The notes under the pieces were generated by a model. It was not told the DNA's origin and ran no database searches. It saw nothing but the letters and a program-made list of their open reading frames with translations. From Thiotrichales bacterium (GTDB taxonomy: Bacteria > Pseudomonadota > Gammaproteobacteria > Thiomicrospirales > Thiomicrospiraceae): 46,395 nucleotides of DNA. Shown piece after piece: positions 1-8,130 of this stretch; positions within the stretch are counted from its first letter, which is position 1, and each line of letters opens with the position of its first letter. Location: positions 1 to 46,395 of the forward strand of contig JAFGXP010000015.1 of assembly GCA_016936535.1 (NCBI GenBank), read 5' to 3'. The position numbers and the translations under genes are program-made.

Positions 1-219
1 ACACAACGCAACCCCCAAAACCCTCTTTTTTTCACTTTTTTACCCTTTTTTTAGCCTTTTTTTCAATCCAATCACTTATACACCCCAATCCACATCTTAT
101 CCACAGAATTAATCACAAATTACACTCTCATAATTAAGTTGATTAACCAATAATAATGTTTGATAAGACACTTTTTACGCAAAGCACTAGTATGTGTGGG
201 CTGATTTTGGAGGTTTGTT
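1..219. other. Non-coding leader with phased T-tracts and one DnaA box
   Basis: No gene is seen here. Four T-tracts of 6-7 bases begin at 26, 36, 46 and 57, so they recur every 10-11 bases, in phase with the DNA helix, which is the classic pattern of intrinsically curved DNA. A perfect DnaA box (TTATCCACA) lies at 97-105. The rest, up to about 190, is AT-rich. A clear ribosome site (GGAGG) at about 209-213 belongs to the next gene. Confidence 0.6.
97..105 (+). promoter_or_regulatory. DnaA box (perfect 9-mer)
   Basis: The sequence TTATCCACA matches the high-affinity DnaA recognition 9-mer exactly. It is isolated here, next to the phased T-tracts. An exact 9-mer on either strand is expected less than once by chance in a window this size, yet several are present and all are intergenic. 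Confidence 0.55.
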
Positions 220-1359
220 ATGTCTCAATTAAATCGTAGGAAATTCATTCAAGCGGCTTTGATGGCTTCTGCTGGCTTGACTCTTCCGTTTTCAAACCAA
301 GTTCACGCTATAACGAGTAAAAAAGTTGGGGTGGTGTTAGACCCGCTTTTCTTTAAACATACTTGGCCAAATCATCCAGAGAGTGCTGAGCGCCTTAAAG
401 CGATTGACGCTGAACTGACCAAACGAAACTATTGGCCTTATTTAACGGCGATTAAAACTCGACTTGTTTCCGATGATGAACTTCTCAGCACCCATCAATC
501 TGGCTATATTTTTGAGATTAAGACGCTAGCCGAAAAAAATGAGCCGATGTTTTATAGCGCCTATAGTGAAGATACTTATTTAAACCAGTACACCTATGAT
601 GCCGCTCGTATGGCGGCCGGCAGTAATATTGAATTGAATTTAGCTGTGTATGATCGCCAAGTGGATCGTGGCTTTGGTTTATTACGTCCACCCGGACATC
701 ATGCCCAATTTGATAATGCGATGGGATTTTGTATTTTCAACAGTGATGTCATTGCAGCTAAGGCATTACAGAAATATCGAGGGGTAGAGCGGGTTGCGAT
801 TATTGATTTTGATGTGCACCACGGCAATGGTACTCAGGATCTGACAATTAAAGACCCTTCTATTTTAGCTATTTCTATTCATCAACACCCTTATTGGCCG
901 ATGACAGGCTTTAGCAGCTTCACCGGTATTGATGCGGGACAAGGCTGGAATGTCAACTGCCCGTTTCCAAAGGGCGCGGGAAATCAAACTTATTTGCAGG
1001 TTTATGATCAGGTCATCCTCCCTAAGTTGGAGAAATTTAAGCCACAACATATTATTGTTTTTGCGGGTTACGATGGCCACTGGCAAGATCCATTGGCAAG
1101 CCATCAACTTTCCGTTACCGGTTATAACCAACTGGCACAGCGCTGTATAGATTCTGCTGAACAGTTATGCGGAGGCAGAATCAGCTTTTCATTGGGAGGA
1201 GGCTACCATCTGGAAACGCTTGCACAGTGTGTTGCCGGCAATCTACATCAATTAATGGCCTTACCTGATCCTTTTATTGATGTGATTGGCGAAGCGGTGG
1301 AACCAGAAGTGGACTACAGCGCAGAGATTGAAGTACTACGCAAGATTCACCTAGCATAG
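220..1359 (+). CDS. Tat-exported histone deacetylase-like amidohydrolase
   Basis: A 379-residue member of the arginase/deacetylase (class II HDAC-like) zinc amidohydrolase family, whose bacterial members deacetylate acetyl-lysine, acetylpolyamines or related amides. The active-site landmarks are visible: PPGHH with His160/His161, DFDVHHGNGTQ giving zinc ligands Asp198 and His200, GYDGHWQDP giving Asp285, and GGYH giving the transition-state Tyr329, so it should be catalytically competent. The N-terminus (NRRKF with Arg6-Arg7, a hydrophobic stretch, then VHA at about 28-30) reads as a twin-arginine signal peptide, implying folded export to the periplasm. That is unusual for a family usually thought of as cytoplasmic. 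The start is supported by GGAGG seven bases upstream. It converges on yigZ. The substrate cannot be read from sequence. Confidence 0.85.
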   Translation: MSQLNRRKFIQAALMASAGLTLPFSNQVHAITSKKVGVVLDPLFFKHTWPNHPESAERLKAIDAELTKRNYWPYLTAIKTRLVSDDELLSTHQSGYIFEIKTLAEKNEPMFYSAYSEDTYLNQYTYDAARMAAGSNIELNLAVYDRQVDRGFGLLRPPGHHAQFDNAMGFCIFNSDVIAAKALQKYRGVERVAIIDFDVHHGNGTQDLTIKDPSILAISIHQHPYWPMTGFSSFTGIDAGQGWNVNCPFPKGAGNQTYLQVYDQVILPKLEKFKPQHIIVFAGYDGHWQDPLASHQLSVTGYNQLAQRCIDSAEQLCGGRISFSLGGGYHLETLAQCVAGNLHQLMALPDPFIDVIGEAVEPEVDYSAEIEVLRKIHLA

Positions 1360-1370
1360 GCTTGCAAAAC

Positions 1371-1970
1371 TTATTCCAATAATTGGTAGAAACAACTGAC
1401 TGACTCAAGTTGCGCTAAAAAGGCAGGCAGATGTTTTACAGGAATCTGTAACCCCATCTCAACCTGTTGATGATAATGAACCTGCTCAACCCCACCCTCA
1501 ACTTGCTGACACCAATGGCGCAATAACTGCTCTTGAGCAAAATCACAGCTGATCAAGAGCCGTTTTTGCGCCACACGCTCTTCAATGAGTAATTGCGCCA
1601 TCACCGCCTGCGCAGCCTGTCCATATGCACGCGTTAACCCACCCGCACCCAATTTGATGCCGCCAAAGTAGCGTACAACCACCAGCATAATGTCGCCAAC
1701 GCCTTTATGTTGCAACACATTCAGGATGGGTTTTCCGGCTGTACCAGAGGGCTCACCATCATCGCCCATCCCAGCACTGACAGCGTATTGTGGATCGCCT
1801 AATAAATACGCCCAACAATGGTGACGTGCGTCTGGATATTGTGCTTTAAGACTTTCTAACCATTGTTGTCCTTGCTCTCGGCTTTCGATGCCGCAGGCAT
1901 AGGCAATGAAACGACTCTTTTTAATCTCAATCTCTGCCCTGGCTTGAGCAGCAGGTATGGGGTAGCTCAT
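1371..1970 (-). CDS. yigZ: YigZ/IMPACT family protein
   Basis: A 199-residue protein of the YigZ (UPF0029, IMPACT) family. The family hallmark is visible in the middle: HHCWAYLLGD, then GDDGEPSGTAGKPIL and VVVRYFGGIKLGAGGLTRAYG. Members resemble the eukaryotic IMPACT protein and have a ribosomal S5-like fold; the bacterial role is not settled. Length is close to the usual ~205 residues. It starts 12 bases after the RND permease stop, so it is probably the last gene of that operon. It ends 11 bases from the convergent deacetylase gene. Confidence 0.9.
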   Translation of the reverse strand: MSYPIPAAQARAEIEIKKSRFIAYACGIESREQGQQWLESLKAQYPDARHHCWAYLLGDPQYAVSAGMGDDGEPSGTAGKPILNVLQHKGVGDIMLVVVRYFGGIKLGAGGLTRAYGQAAQAVMAQLLIEERVAQKRLLISCDFAQEQLLRHWCQQVEGGVEQVHYHQQVEMGLQIPVKHLPAFLAQLESVSCFYQLLE

Positions 1971-1982
1971 GTTACGTTGCTC

Positions 1983-4900
1983 TTAATCTGACCTTAACTT
2001 AACCTTAAACCAGAGCGCATAGAGCGCCGGCAAGAACAGCAGAGTCAACAAGGTTCCTACCCCAATTCCGCCAATTAAAACATAAGCCATTGGTCCCCAG
2101 AAAGTCGAGGTGGTCAACGGAATAAATGCCAGCATTGCCGCTAAAGCGGTTAACAATACTGGCCGTGCCCGTCTAAGGGTTGCATCAATTAAAGCCGTTG
2201 CCTCCTCCATACCTTGACGCTTATTCTCATCGATTTGACCGGTTAGAATCAGTGTGTTGCGCATCAAAATTCCAGCGAGTCCAATCAGCCCTAAATTGGC
2301 AACAAAACCAAAAGGTTGATTAAATAATAGCAGGGCAGCAACAGCACCGATTAATCCTAATGGCGCCGTTAACAAAACCATGAACATACCGCTGAAGCTG
2401 CGGATAAACACCATTAATAGCAGGGTCATGCTAAGCAGCATGAGCGGCATCATCGCCTGAATTGAACCTTCTGCAATCGATGACTCTTCAACCGAGCCGC
2501 CCACATCAATTCGATAACCTGGCGGCAAACTGGCTTTTAAAGGCCCCATGGCATCCAAAATTCTCTGTGTGGCAACGGGTGGCTGTACGCCAGGAATTAC
2601 TTCACTATTTACCGCCAAGAACAATTCACGGTTACGGCGATCCAGCAACATATCTTCGTACTGCGGCTGCAACTGTGCCAAATGACTCAGTGGAACCATG
2701 GCACTGGGTGTTTGAATCAGCAACGTGTCTAAATCCCCTAAGGCGTTGCGTGTCGTGGTATCTGTGCGTAAAACAACCTCAACCGTACGATTTGCTTGAC
2801 GTACCTGTCCAGCAGATGCCCCCTGCAATTGGGCATCCAGTTGAGCCATGACTTGTTGCTCAGTTAACCCCAGTTGCAGCAATCGATCAGGATCGAGCTG
2901 CAAACGCAGCACCAACGAGCGTTGTCCCCATTGCAAATGCGGGTCAATCGTAAAATCTTGTTGCGCCATTAGGGTACGCAATTGTTCGGCAATAGCCCGC
3001 AGCTGCTCAGGATCAGGCCCAACAACCCGAAATGTCACTGGCCAAGGAACGGGCGGGCCAAACAGTAAAGGGTGCACCCGAACGCGCGCTTCCGGAAAAA
3101 GTCCTTGATTAATTCGCTGTTGCAGCTGAGCCTGCAACGCCTCTCTCTCCGATTTTCCATGGGTAACAACAATAATTTTGGCAAAAGCGGGATTTGGCAA
3201 CTCAGGGTTAAGGGCTAAGAAAAAGCGTGGTGCGCCCTGACCAACGTAACTTGATAAGGACTTCACCTGCGGAAAATCTTTGATTAAATCCTCCATCCGT
3301 TTGGCGACCGCATCGGTTGCTGCGAGAGAGGTTCCCTCGGGCATCGCAATATCAATCATCAATTCGGGCCGATCCGAACTCGGAAAAAACTGTTTTTCAA
3401 CCGCGTTTTTCATCCCCATAATCGCTAATAAAAAAACCAATACCGTCAATAAAACCACACTTTTCTTAAAGCGTATGCAGGTCTGTACGATTTGTCGCAA
3501 TCCACGGTAAAACGCATTGTTATAGAGCTCTGTGTGCGGACGACTGACCAATAATTTCGTACCCAGATAAGGCGTGAAATACACCGCGACCAGCCAGGAA
3601 GCAATCAGCGTCATGCCAAGTACCCAAAAAATCCCACCGGCATAATCACCAACCCGCGATTGCGCTAACCCGATGGGTAAAAAGCCGACGACCGTGACGA
3701 GGGTGCCAATCAGCATTGGCGCGGCGGTCACAGTCCAGGCATGGGCAGCGGCTTTCGCCTTTTCCATGCCTTCCGCCATTTTGACGAGCATCATTTCAAT
3801 CGCAATAATGGCATCATCCACCAACAGCCCAAGGGCAATAATCAAAGCCCCGAGTGAAATTCGGTCAAAATTGATCCCATACAAATACATAAAGACAAAA
3901 GTCATCGCGAGCGTTAAGGGTACAGCCAGTGCAACAATTAAACCGGCGCGCAAACCAAGAGCCAGTAAACTGACCAACAAAACTACTCCCAAAGCCGTTA
4001 CAAATTTGAGCTGAAAGGTACTGACTGCGGCATGAATAGCATCGGCTTGATTCGTCACTTTGGAAAAACTCACCCCCAAGGGTAACTGGTTTTGAGTGTC
4101 TTGCTCAAAGAGCTGCAAACGCTGTTCCAATTTCAATCCATCAATATCAGCGGCCATGACCACCCCTAACAAAAGGGCTTCTTCACCATGATTTCGAACC
4201 AGATAGCGCGCAGGCTGCTGCACATTTTGACGCACCTCTGCCAAATCACTCAACACCAGAGTCTGCTCTCCCGCGCGGATGGGTAAAGCAGCAATCTGTT
4301 CTGCGCTCAGATTTTGTCCACTTTGGCTGGAACGTAAATACACCCTAGGTCCAAAGGTTTCTACAAAGCCGCCAGAAGTTTTTTGCAGGTGAGCATGAAG
4401 CTGTTGTTGTAAATCGCTATAACTCAAGGCGAGGAGAGCCAACTTCTGATGGTCCACATCAACATAAATTTTAGGCGTCTGCTCCCCAATCAGATTGACC
4501 TTTTTCACCCCCTCAACCCGGCGTAATGCAACCGACATTTTTTCTGCAACCTGTACCAAAGACTGCTGTGGCCAATCCTTAGCTGTCAAACTGTATAGGG
4601 TGAAATACACATCCTCAAAGTCATCATTAAAGAAAGGACCTTGCACTCCCAGCGGCAAAGTCGGTGCTATATCGGTTAACCGTTTGCGGACTTGGTAATA
4701 CAGGTCCTGCGACATACCGCTTGGTGTATTTTGTGCAAAAAGTACCAGTAGATCGGTACGTCCTGGACGAGATTTGGTTTCGACGCGATCAAAATAAGGA
4801 ATCGCCTCCAATTGCTTTTCAAGTGGATCAGCCACCTGCTCTTGCATTTCCAAAGCAGTCGCTCCAGGCCAAGTTGCAGAAACCACCATGGTATTGAGCT

Positions 4901-5036
4901 CAAAGCTGGGGTCTTCCGCACGGCCCATATGCAAAAATGCATAAATTCCAGCCAAAGCAACCACCAAAATGAAATACAAAGTAACGCTCGACTGCCTTAC
5001 TGCAATCGCAGAGAGATTCCAACGGGTATTGTTCAA
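1983..5036 (-). CDS. RND family efflux permease
   Basis: A 1017-residue inner-membrane pump subunit of the resistance-nodulation-division superfamily (AcrB/MdtB-like), expected to exchange protons for an exported substrate. Two halves each carry a transmembrane bundle and a large periplasmic loop. The paired proton-relay aspartates fall at residues 407-408 in LLVDDAIIAIEMM, the same numbering as AcrB. The N-terminus begins directly in the first membrane helix. The start codon is TTG, overlapping the TGA stop of the adaptor gene (four-base overlap) and preceded by GAGGAG at good spacing; no ATG fits as well. The upstream neighbour is its membrane-fusion partner, but no TolC-like outer-membrane channel is encoded nearby. 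Substrate class (drug, fatty acid, dye) is not determinable. Confidence 0.92.
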   Translation of the reverse strand: MNNTRWNLSAIAVRQSSVTLYFILVVALAGIYAFLHMGRAEDPSFELNTMVVSATWPGATALEMQEQVADPLEKQLEAIPYFDRVETKSRPGRTDLLVLFAQNTPSGMSQDLYYQVRKRLTDIAPTLPLGVQGPFFNDDFEDVYFTLYSLTAKDWPQQSLVQVAEKMSVALRRVEGVKKVNLIGEQTPKIYVDVDHQKLALLALSYSDLQQQLHAHLQKTSGGFVETFGPRVYLRSSQSGQNLSAEQIAALPIRAGEQTLVLSDLAEVRQNVQQPARYLVRNHGEEALLLGVVMAADIDGLKLEQRLQLFEQDTQNQLPLGVSFSKVTNQADAIHAAVSTFQLKFVTALGVVLLVSLLALGLRAGLIVALAVPLTLAMTFVFMYLYGINFDRISLGALIIALGLLVDDAIIAIEMMLVKMAEGMEKAKAAAHAWTVTAAPMLIGTLVTVVGFLPIGLAQSRVGDYAGGIFWVLGMTLIASWLVAVYFTPYLGTKLLVSRPHTELYNNAFYRGLRQIVQTCIRFKKSVVLLTVLVFLLAIMGMKNAVEKQFFPSSDRPELMIDIAMPEGTSLAATDAVAKRMEDLIKDFPQVKSLSSYVGQGAPRFFLALNPELPNPAFAKIIVVTHGKSEREALQAQLQQRINQGLFPEARVRVHPLLFGPPVPWPVTFRVVGPDPEQLRAIAEQLRTLMAQQDFTIDPHLQWGQRSLVLRLQLDPDRLLQLGLTEQQVMAQLDAQLQGASAGQVRQANRTVEVVLRTDTTTRNALGDLDTLLIQTPSAMVPLSHLAQLQPQYEDMLLDRRNRELFLAVNSEVIPGVQPPVATQRILDAMGPLKASLPPGYRIDVGGSVEESSIAEGSIQAMMPLMLLSMTLLLMVFIRSFSGMFMVLLTAPLGLIGAVAALLLFNQPFGFVANLGLIGLAGILMRNTLILTGQIDENKRQGMEEATALIDATLRRARPVLLTALAAMLAFIPLTTSTFWGPMAYVLIGGIGVGTLLTLLFLPALYALWFKVKLRSD

Positions 5037-6094
5037 GGCGTCATCTCCTCAACCCGCTGGCCTTCATTGAGTAAATGGACGCCGAGCACGACGATTTTAC
5101 TTTGTTCCGCTAAGTCAGCTGTTACCCAAGCAGAGCGTTCATCCACCCTAAGCACTTGAACCGCGACCCGTTTAACACGCTGCTGTTCAACAACCCATAC
5201 CGAAGGATAATCTCCTTGTTCATATAAAGCACTTAGCGGTAGCTGCCAGCCTGGATTCACTTGCTCAAAGCGAACCTTTACCGACTGTCCCAACAACATA
5301 GCATCTAACTCGGGTAAAGCGGCAAATTGATAAAACGCTGTCCATGTTCGGCTCGCGGGGTCCGCAGCGGGTTCAATGGTGCGTAAAGAAACAGAATAGA
5401 CTGTGCCTGCCACCTCAGCTTGCGCTTGCTTTGGCAAAGCTTGAATCCGATTTTCGGGAATCGCCACCTTTACTTCACGCTCGCCGTTTGCAACCAATTC
5501 GAACAGTGTCTGCCCAGCCGACACAATTTGTTGCACCTCAACCTGCTTATGTTGAATCACGCCCGTAAAGGGAGCTTTCAGCTGACCATAACGTAATTGA
5601 TTTTGGGCCTGAGCCAATTGTTGCTGATTGGCACTCAGCTCGGCTTCTAAACTCTTTAGCTGAGTTTCCAGCTGCTGGCGAGCCTGCTCTGAAGCCAACT
5701 TTCGTTGTTCAAGGGTACGTATCCGCTGCAAATCGGCTTTAACCTGAGTGATTTGAACCGTAATGGTTTGCATCTGTGCTTGCAAACGACGAACCTCTAA
5801 CTGGCGATCCGTCATATCTAATTCAACCAGTTTTTGCCCCGCTTGCACCGTCTGGCCCAAATCGGTGTATACCTGCTGAACTTCTCCCCCGACACGCAAC
5901 GCCAAATTCACTACGGTTTTAGCTTGTAAGGTACCAATCAACTGCCATTGACTTTGACTCTGACTGCTCCCTAACGTCAGCGTTTGTACCTTTAACACCA
6001 CTGGCTCCGGTGGCGTTTCAGTGGGTTGACAACCACTCAGCAGGCCAACGCCGAAAAGACTCAGAATCCAGAAAGTGTGCTTAATTTTTAGCAT
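5033..6094 (-). CDS. RND efflux periplasmic adaptor lipoprotein
   Basis: The membrane-fusion protein of the pump. I start it at ATG 6094, giving 353 residues. The sequence from there is a lipoprotein signal peptide with lipobox LLSGC (Cys22), and AGGAAA lies upstream. A longer open frame reaches 6187 but has no signal sequence at its start. The order is a short hydrophobic leader, a lipoyl/barrel half-motif, a long Gln-rich helical hairpin around residues 90-170 (many QLE, QAQ repeats), the second lipoyl half-motif (LKAPFTGVI), then the beta-barrel. It overlaps the nfeD-like gene by 14 bases and the permease by 4, indicating translational coupling. Confidence 0.9.
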   Translation of the reverse strand: MLKIKHTFWILSLFGVGLLSGCQPTETPPEPVVLKVQTLTLGSSQSQSQWQLIGTLQAKTVVNLALRVGGEVQQVYTDLGQTVQAGQKLVELDMTDRQLEVRRLQAQMQTITVQITQVKADLQRIRTLEQRKLASEQARQQLETQLKSLEAELSANQQQLAQAQNQLRYGQLKAPFTGVIQHKQVEVQQIVSAGQTLFELVANGEREVKVAIPENRIQALPKQAQAEVAGTVYSVSLRTIEPAADPASRTWTAFYQFAALPELDAMLLGQSVKVRFEQVNPGWQLPLSALYEQGDYPSVWVVEQQRVKRVAVQVLRVDERSAWVTADLAEQSKIVVLGVHLLNEGQRVEEMTP

Positions 6095-6527
6095 GAATCG
6101 ATTTCCTCGAAAGCAGCTCCACCGATGCAAAGCCTTCATCAATTTGCAGTACCACAACCCGGTCGCCGGGTTGGAGTTGCGGTTCATCCGTCACAATCGG
6201 CCAACTGCGTTCTTTATAAATAACCCGCAACGCTTGCCCATCCTGAATAATTTCACCGATGCCCCCTTCTGGATGCTCATCGGCAACCGGTAGAGATTGC
6301 CCACCTTGTTCCGTCAAACGCCAGAATAAAATCAGCAGGACCATACCGCCGAACAATTGCCACCAACCGCTTTGCACATCGAATCCCCAGCTGATGGCGC
6401 CCACGACGCATAAGCTCAAACCAAGCACCTTCAACCAGCGTTTTAACAACAAAACCTCAAGCAGCATGACAATCACCCCCAGAAAAATCAATCCCCATGG
6501 ATTCAAGCTGGACAGAGTTTCATACAT
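6081..6527 (-). CDS. NfeD-like membrane protein
   Basis: A 148-residue short NfeD-type protein. I use ATG 6527, preceded by AGAGGAAAG; the open frame extends to 6584 without a good ribosome site. Two to three hydrophobic segments occupy about residues 8-75 (GLIFLGVIVMLLEVLLL and following). A soluble OB-fold-like C-terminus of about 60 residues follows, containing the typical G-x-A-L-R-V-I-Y motif (GQALRVIYKERSW) and GDRVVVLQIDE. NfeD proteins usually pair with stomatin/SPFH proteins. No such partner is here; instead this gene overlaps and leads the RND pump genes. Confidence 0.75.
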   Translation of the reverse strand: MYETLSSLNPWGLIFLGVIVMLLEVLLLKRWLKVLGLSLCVVGAISWGFDVQSGWWQLFGGMVLLILFWRLTEQGGQSLPVADEHPEGGIGEIIQDGQALRVIYKERSWPIVTDEPQLQPGDRVVVLQIDEGFASVELLSRKSIHAKN

Positions 6528-6671
6528 ACGCTTTCCTCTGAAATTTAGCCACAAGCCAAAACCGTATCCTAAAGCCAAGCACATGAGAGAATTGCGTTAT
6601 TTAAAGAGCTGCGACCGCAAGAGAGAGATTATCCATAATCAGGTTGATATGAATCAACCTAAAATACCTGT

Positions 6672-6718
6672 CGATGAAAAACAAAACAGCCCCCTTAGTT
6701 TTGAGTCCAAGGGGGCTG
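6672..6718 (-). terminator. Rho-independent terminator after the ferritin-like gene
   Basis: A perfect 10-base stem (CAGCCCCCTT at 6687-6696 and its complement at 6709-6718) with a 12-base loop is followed on the minus strand by a T-rich stretch (TTTTGTTTTT). It lies 34 bases downstream of the ferritin-like stop and separates that gene from the nfeD/RND operon. Confidence 0.9.
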
Positions 6719-6751
6719 AGTTAAGGCGCAAAATAAAACGGGCAAAATCGC

Positions 6752-7786
6752 TTAAGCGGGAGTAGCCGGACTGGCACCTGCACTGGTACGAATATCACCG
6801 TTTACCCCATCAGGGAAGAAACCACCGGCGCTCACTGCATTGGGGTTAAGGTAAACGATATTCAAAACTTGACCGGGTGAACGACTGTACGCCAAACCAT
6901 TTGCATCAAGCGGTACGATATTTGAAGCGGTATAAGAGGCACCATTTAGGTCTACCATTCTGGAAGCCAAACCTTGGTCGATATCCGCATCACCATCCAA
7001 GCTGTCGCGGGCATCAGAAATCGCATTCGCGGCAGCAATTAAGCCTGGAGCGTCCACGCCTCGCGCACTCAAAATACTACGTACCAAGCCGGCATGATAA
7101 GCTTCTGCGGCTAAGAGTCCGGCAGCGGCCTCTAAAAAAGTTTTATTGCTGATGAAAGGAGAAGCGCCTTTATAAGCCGTTACCCCCACGTCTTCAAAAA
7201 TATACGCGGCCAAAAGGAAATTATTTTCGTTGGCAAAAGGGTCAAACGTTTGGGTGTTGTCGATTAACCCAGCAGCTCGGGCCGCCGCGGTAAAACTGTC
7301 AACAAAATCAATAGCAGGCCGCGCCACAGCCGCGCTACCCAAAGCGGCGCGTAAAAAATCTACGTGGTCGCGCTCATCCCCAGCAATCTCATTGGCATAC
7401 TGTTCAATCAACGGAGTGTCAAACATCACTTGTTGACCACCGGTAACCATGCCCAGCGAACCCAGTCCACTGGTTTGACTTGTATTTAGCCCCATGCCGG
7501 TTGCCGCAATCAAATAAAATTCAGCTTCCAAATACTCCAGGTTCAACGCAAAATTCAAAACCTGTGCATCAGTAGGACCACTTGGCACATCATCAGCAAC
7601 CGCATCGCTGCTACCACCGTTACATCCGCTGAGCATCGCGCTGCCAACCAAACCTGCGCCCAAGGCCGCAAACCCGCGCATGAAAGCTCGGCGGTTTGCT
7701 TGGTAGTGGCTAAATTTATTGTGCAAATCCTGGTCTAAATCCGTACCGACCGGCAAACCATACTTGTTAAGATCTTGCTTTTTCAT
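6752..7786 (-). CDS. Tat-type ferritin-like domain lipoprotein
   Basis: A 344-residue exported protein with a ferritin-like four-helix domain (Ferritin_2 type). I start it at ATG 7786, preceded by GGAG; the frame continues upstream to 7960 without signal features. A hydrophilic N-region of about 30 residues leads to a twin-arginine motif (NRRAFMRGF), a hydrophobic stretch and a lipobox (LSGC), so it is probably a Tat-exported lipoprotein. The domain shows Glu/His-rich helices typical of di-metal sites: LEYLEAEFY, then EIAGDERDHVDFLR, then LLAAEAYHAGLVR. The C-terminal third is Gly/Asn/Ala-rich and of unknown role. It is monocistronic, with its own terminator and several palindromes in its upstream region. 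Function in iron handling or peroxide defence is inference. Confidence 0.8.
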   Translation of the reverse strand: MKKQDLNKYGLPVGTDLDQDLHNKFSHYQANRRAFMRGFAALGAGLVGSAMLSGCNGGSSDAVADDVPSGPTDAQVLNFALNLEYLEAEFYLIAATGMGLNTSQTSGLGSLGMVTGGQQVMFDTPLIEQYANEIAGDERDHVDFLRAALGSAAVARPAIDFVDSFTAAARAAGLIDNTQTFDPFANENNFLLAAYIFEDVGVTAYKGASPFISNKTFLEAAAGLLAAEAYHAGLVRSILSARGVDAPGLIAAANAISDARDSLDGDADIDQGLASRMVDLNGASYTASNIVPLDANGLAYSRSPGQVLNIVYLNPNAVSAGGFFPDGVNGDIRTSAGASPATPA

Positions 7787-8130
7787 AAACAACTCCAGAA
7801 AAAAGGTATAAAGCCCAAATTTGGGCAAAACCAAAACCGCCCAAACGGAGTCTGAGCAGAGAGAACGAAAATTTAGGCAAGCTTGCTTATAGGTATCGGT
7901 TTTAACCGAGCGTTGGATGCAAATTTTTACATCCTTTGTGTTAAAAAAACGTAAAGACAAAGTAGTTAGGGTTTGGAGGGCGTAAAAAAGTCGGTTAAGA
8001 ATGAAGATAGCTGACTGACCTCATCCTCGAAAGTCAAAGTCAGCTTGTTTTGCGACTCTGGCTTTCAAGCGCCAGACGCTGAGAAAATTGATCGTTGCTG
8101 AATAGCCTTACAAATCCTCAGCAAAGGCGA
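7787..8130. other. 344-base non-coding region with palindromes upstream of the ferritin-like gene
   Basis: No gene is supported. The part near the ferritin-like gene holds three symmetric elements: GCCCAAATTTGGGC (perfect, 7813-7826), GCAAGCTTGC (perfect, 7877-7886) and TCGGTT-TT-AACCGA (7896-7909). They sit where a promoter and operator would lie. Nearer mnmE, CTGGC (8058-8062) and GCCAG (8071-8075) form a weak hairpin without a T-tract on the minus strand, so I do not call it a terminator. Confidence 0.5.
7813..7826. promoter_or_regulatory. Perfect 14-base palindrome in the ferritin-like gene leader
   Basis: GCCCAAATTTGGGC lies 27-40 bases upstream of the ferritin-like start codon. The symmetry and position suit an operator for a dimeric repressor, or an mRNA hairpin; no matching known operator consensus comes to mind. 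Confidence 0.35.

Noticed and set aside
6259-6765. 168-residue plus-strand frame across the nfeD-like gene and the ferritin-gene terminator
   Set aside because: It runs antisense through a real gene and through a strong terminator hairpin, and has no family features.
8053-8078. Hairpin after mnmE as a Rho-independent terminator
   Set aside because: Pairing is imperfect and no T-tract follows on the minus strand.
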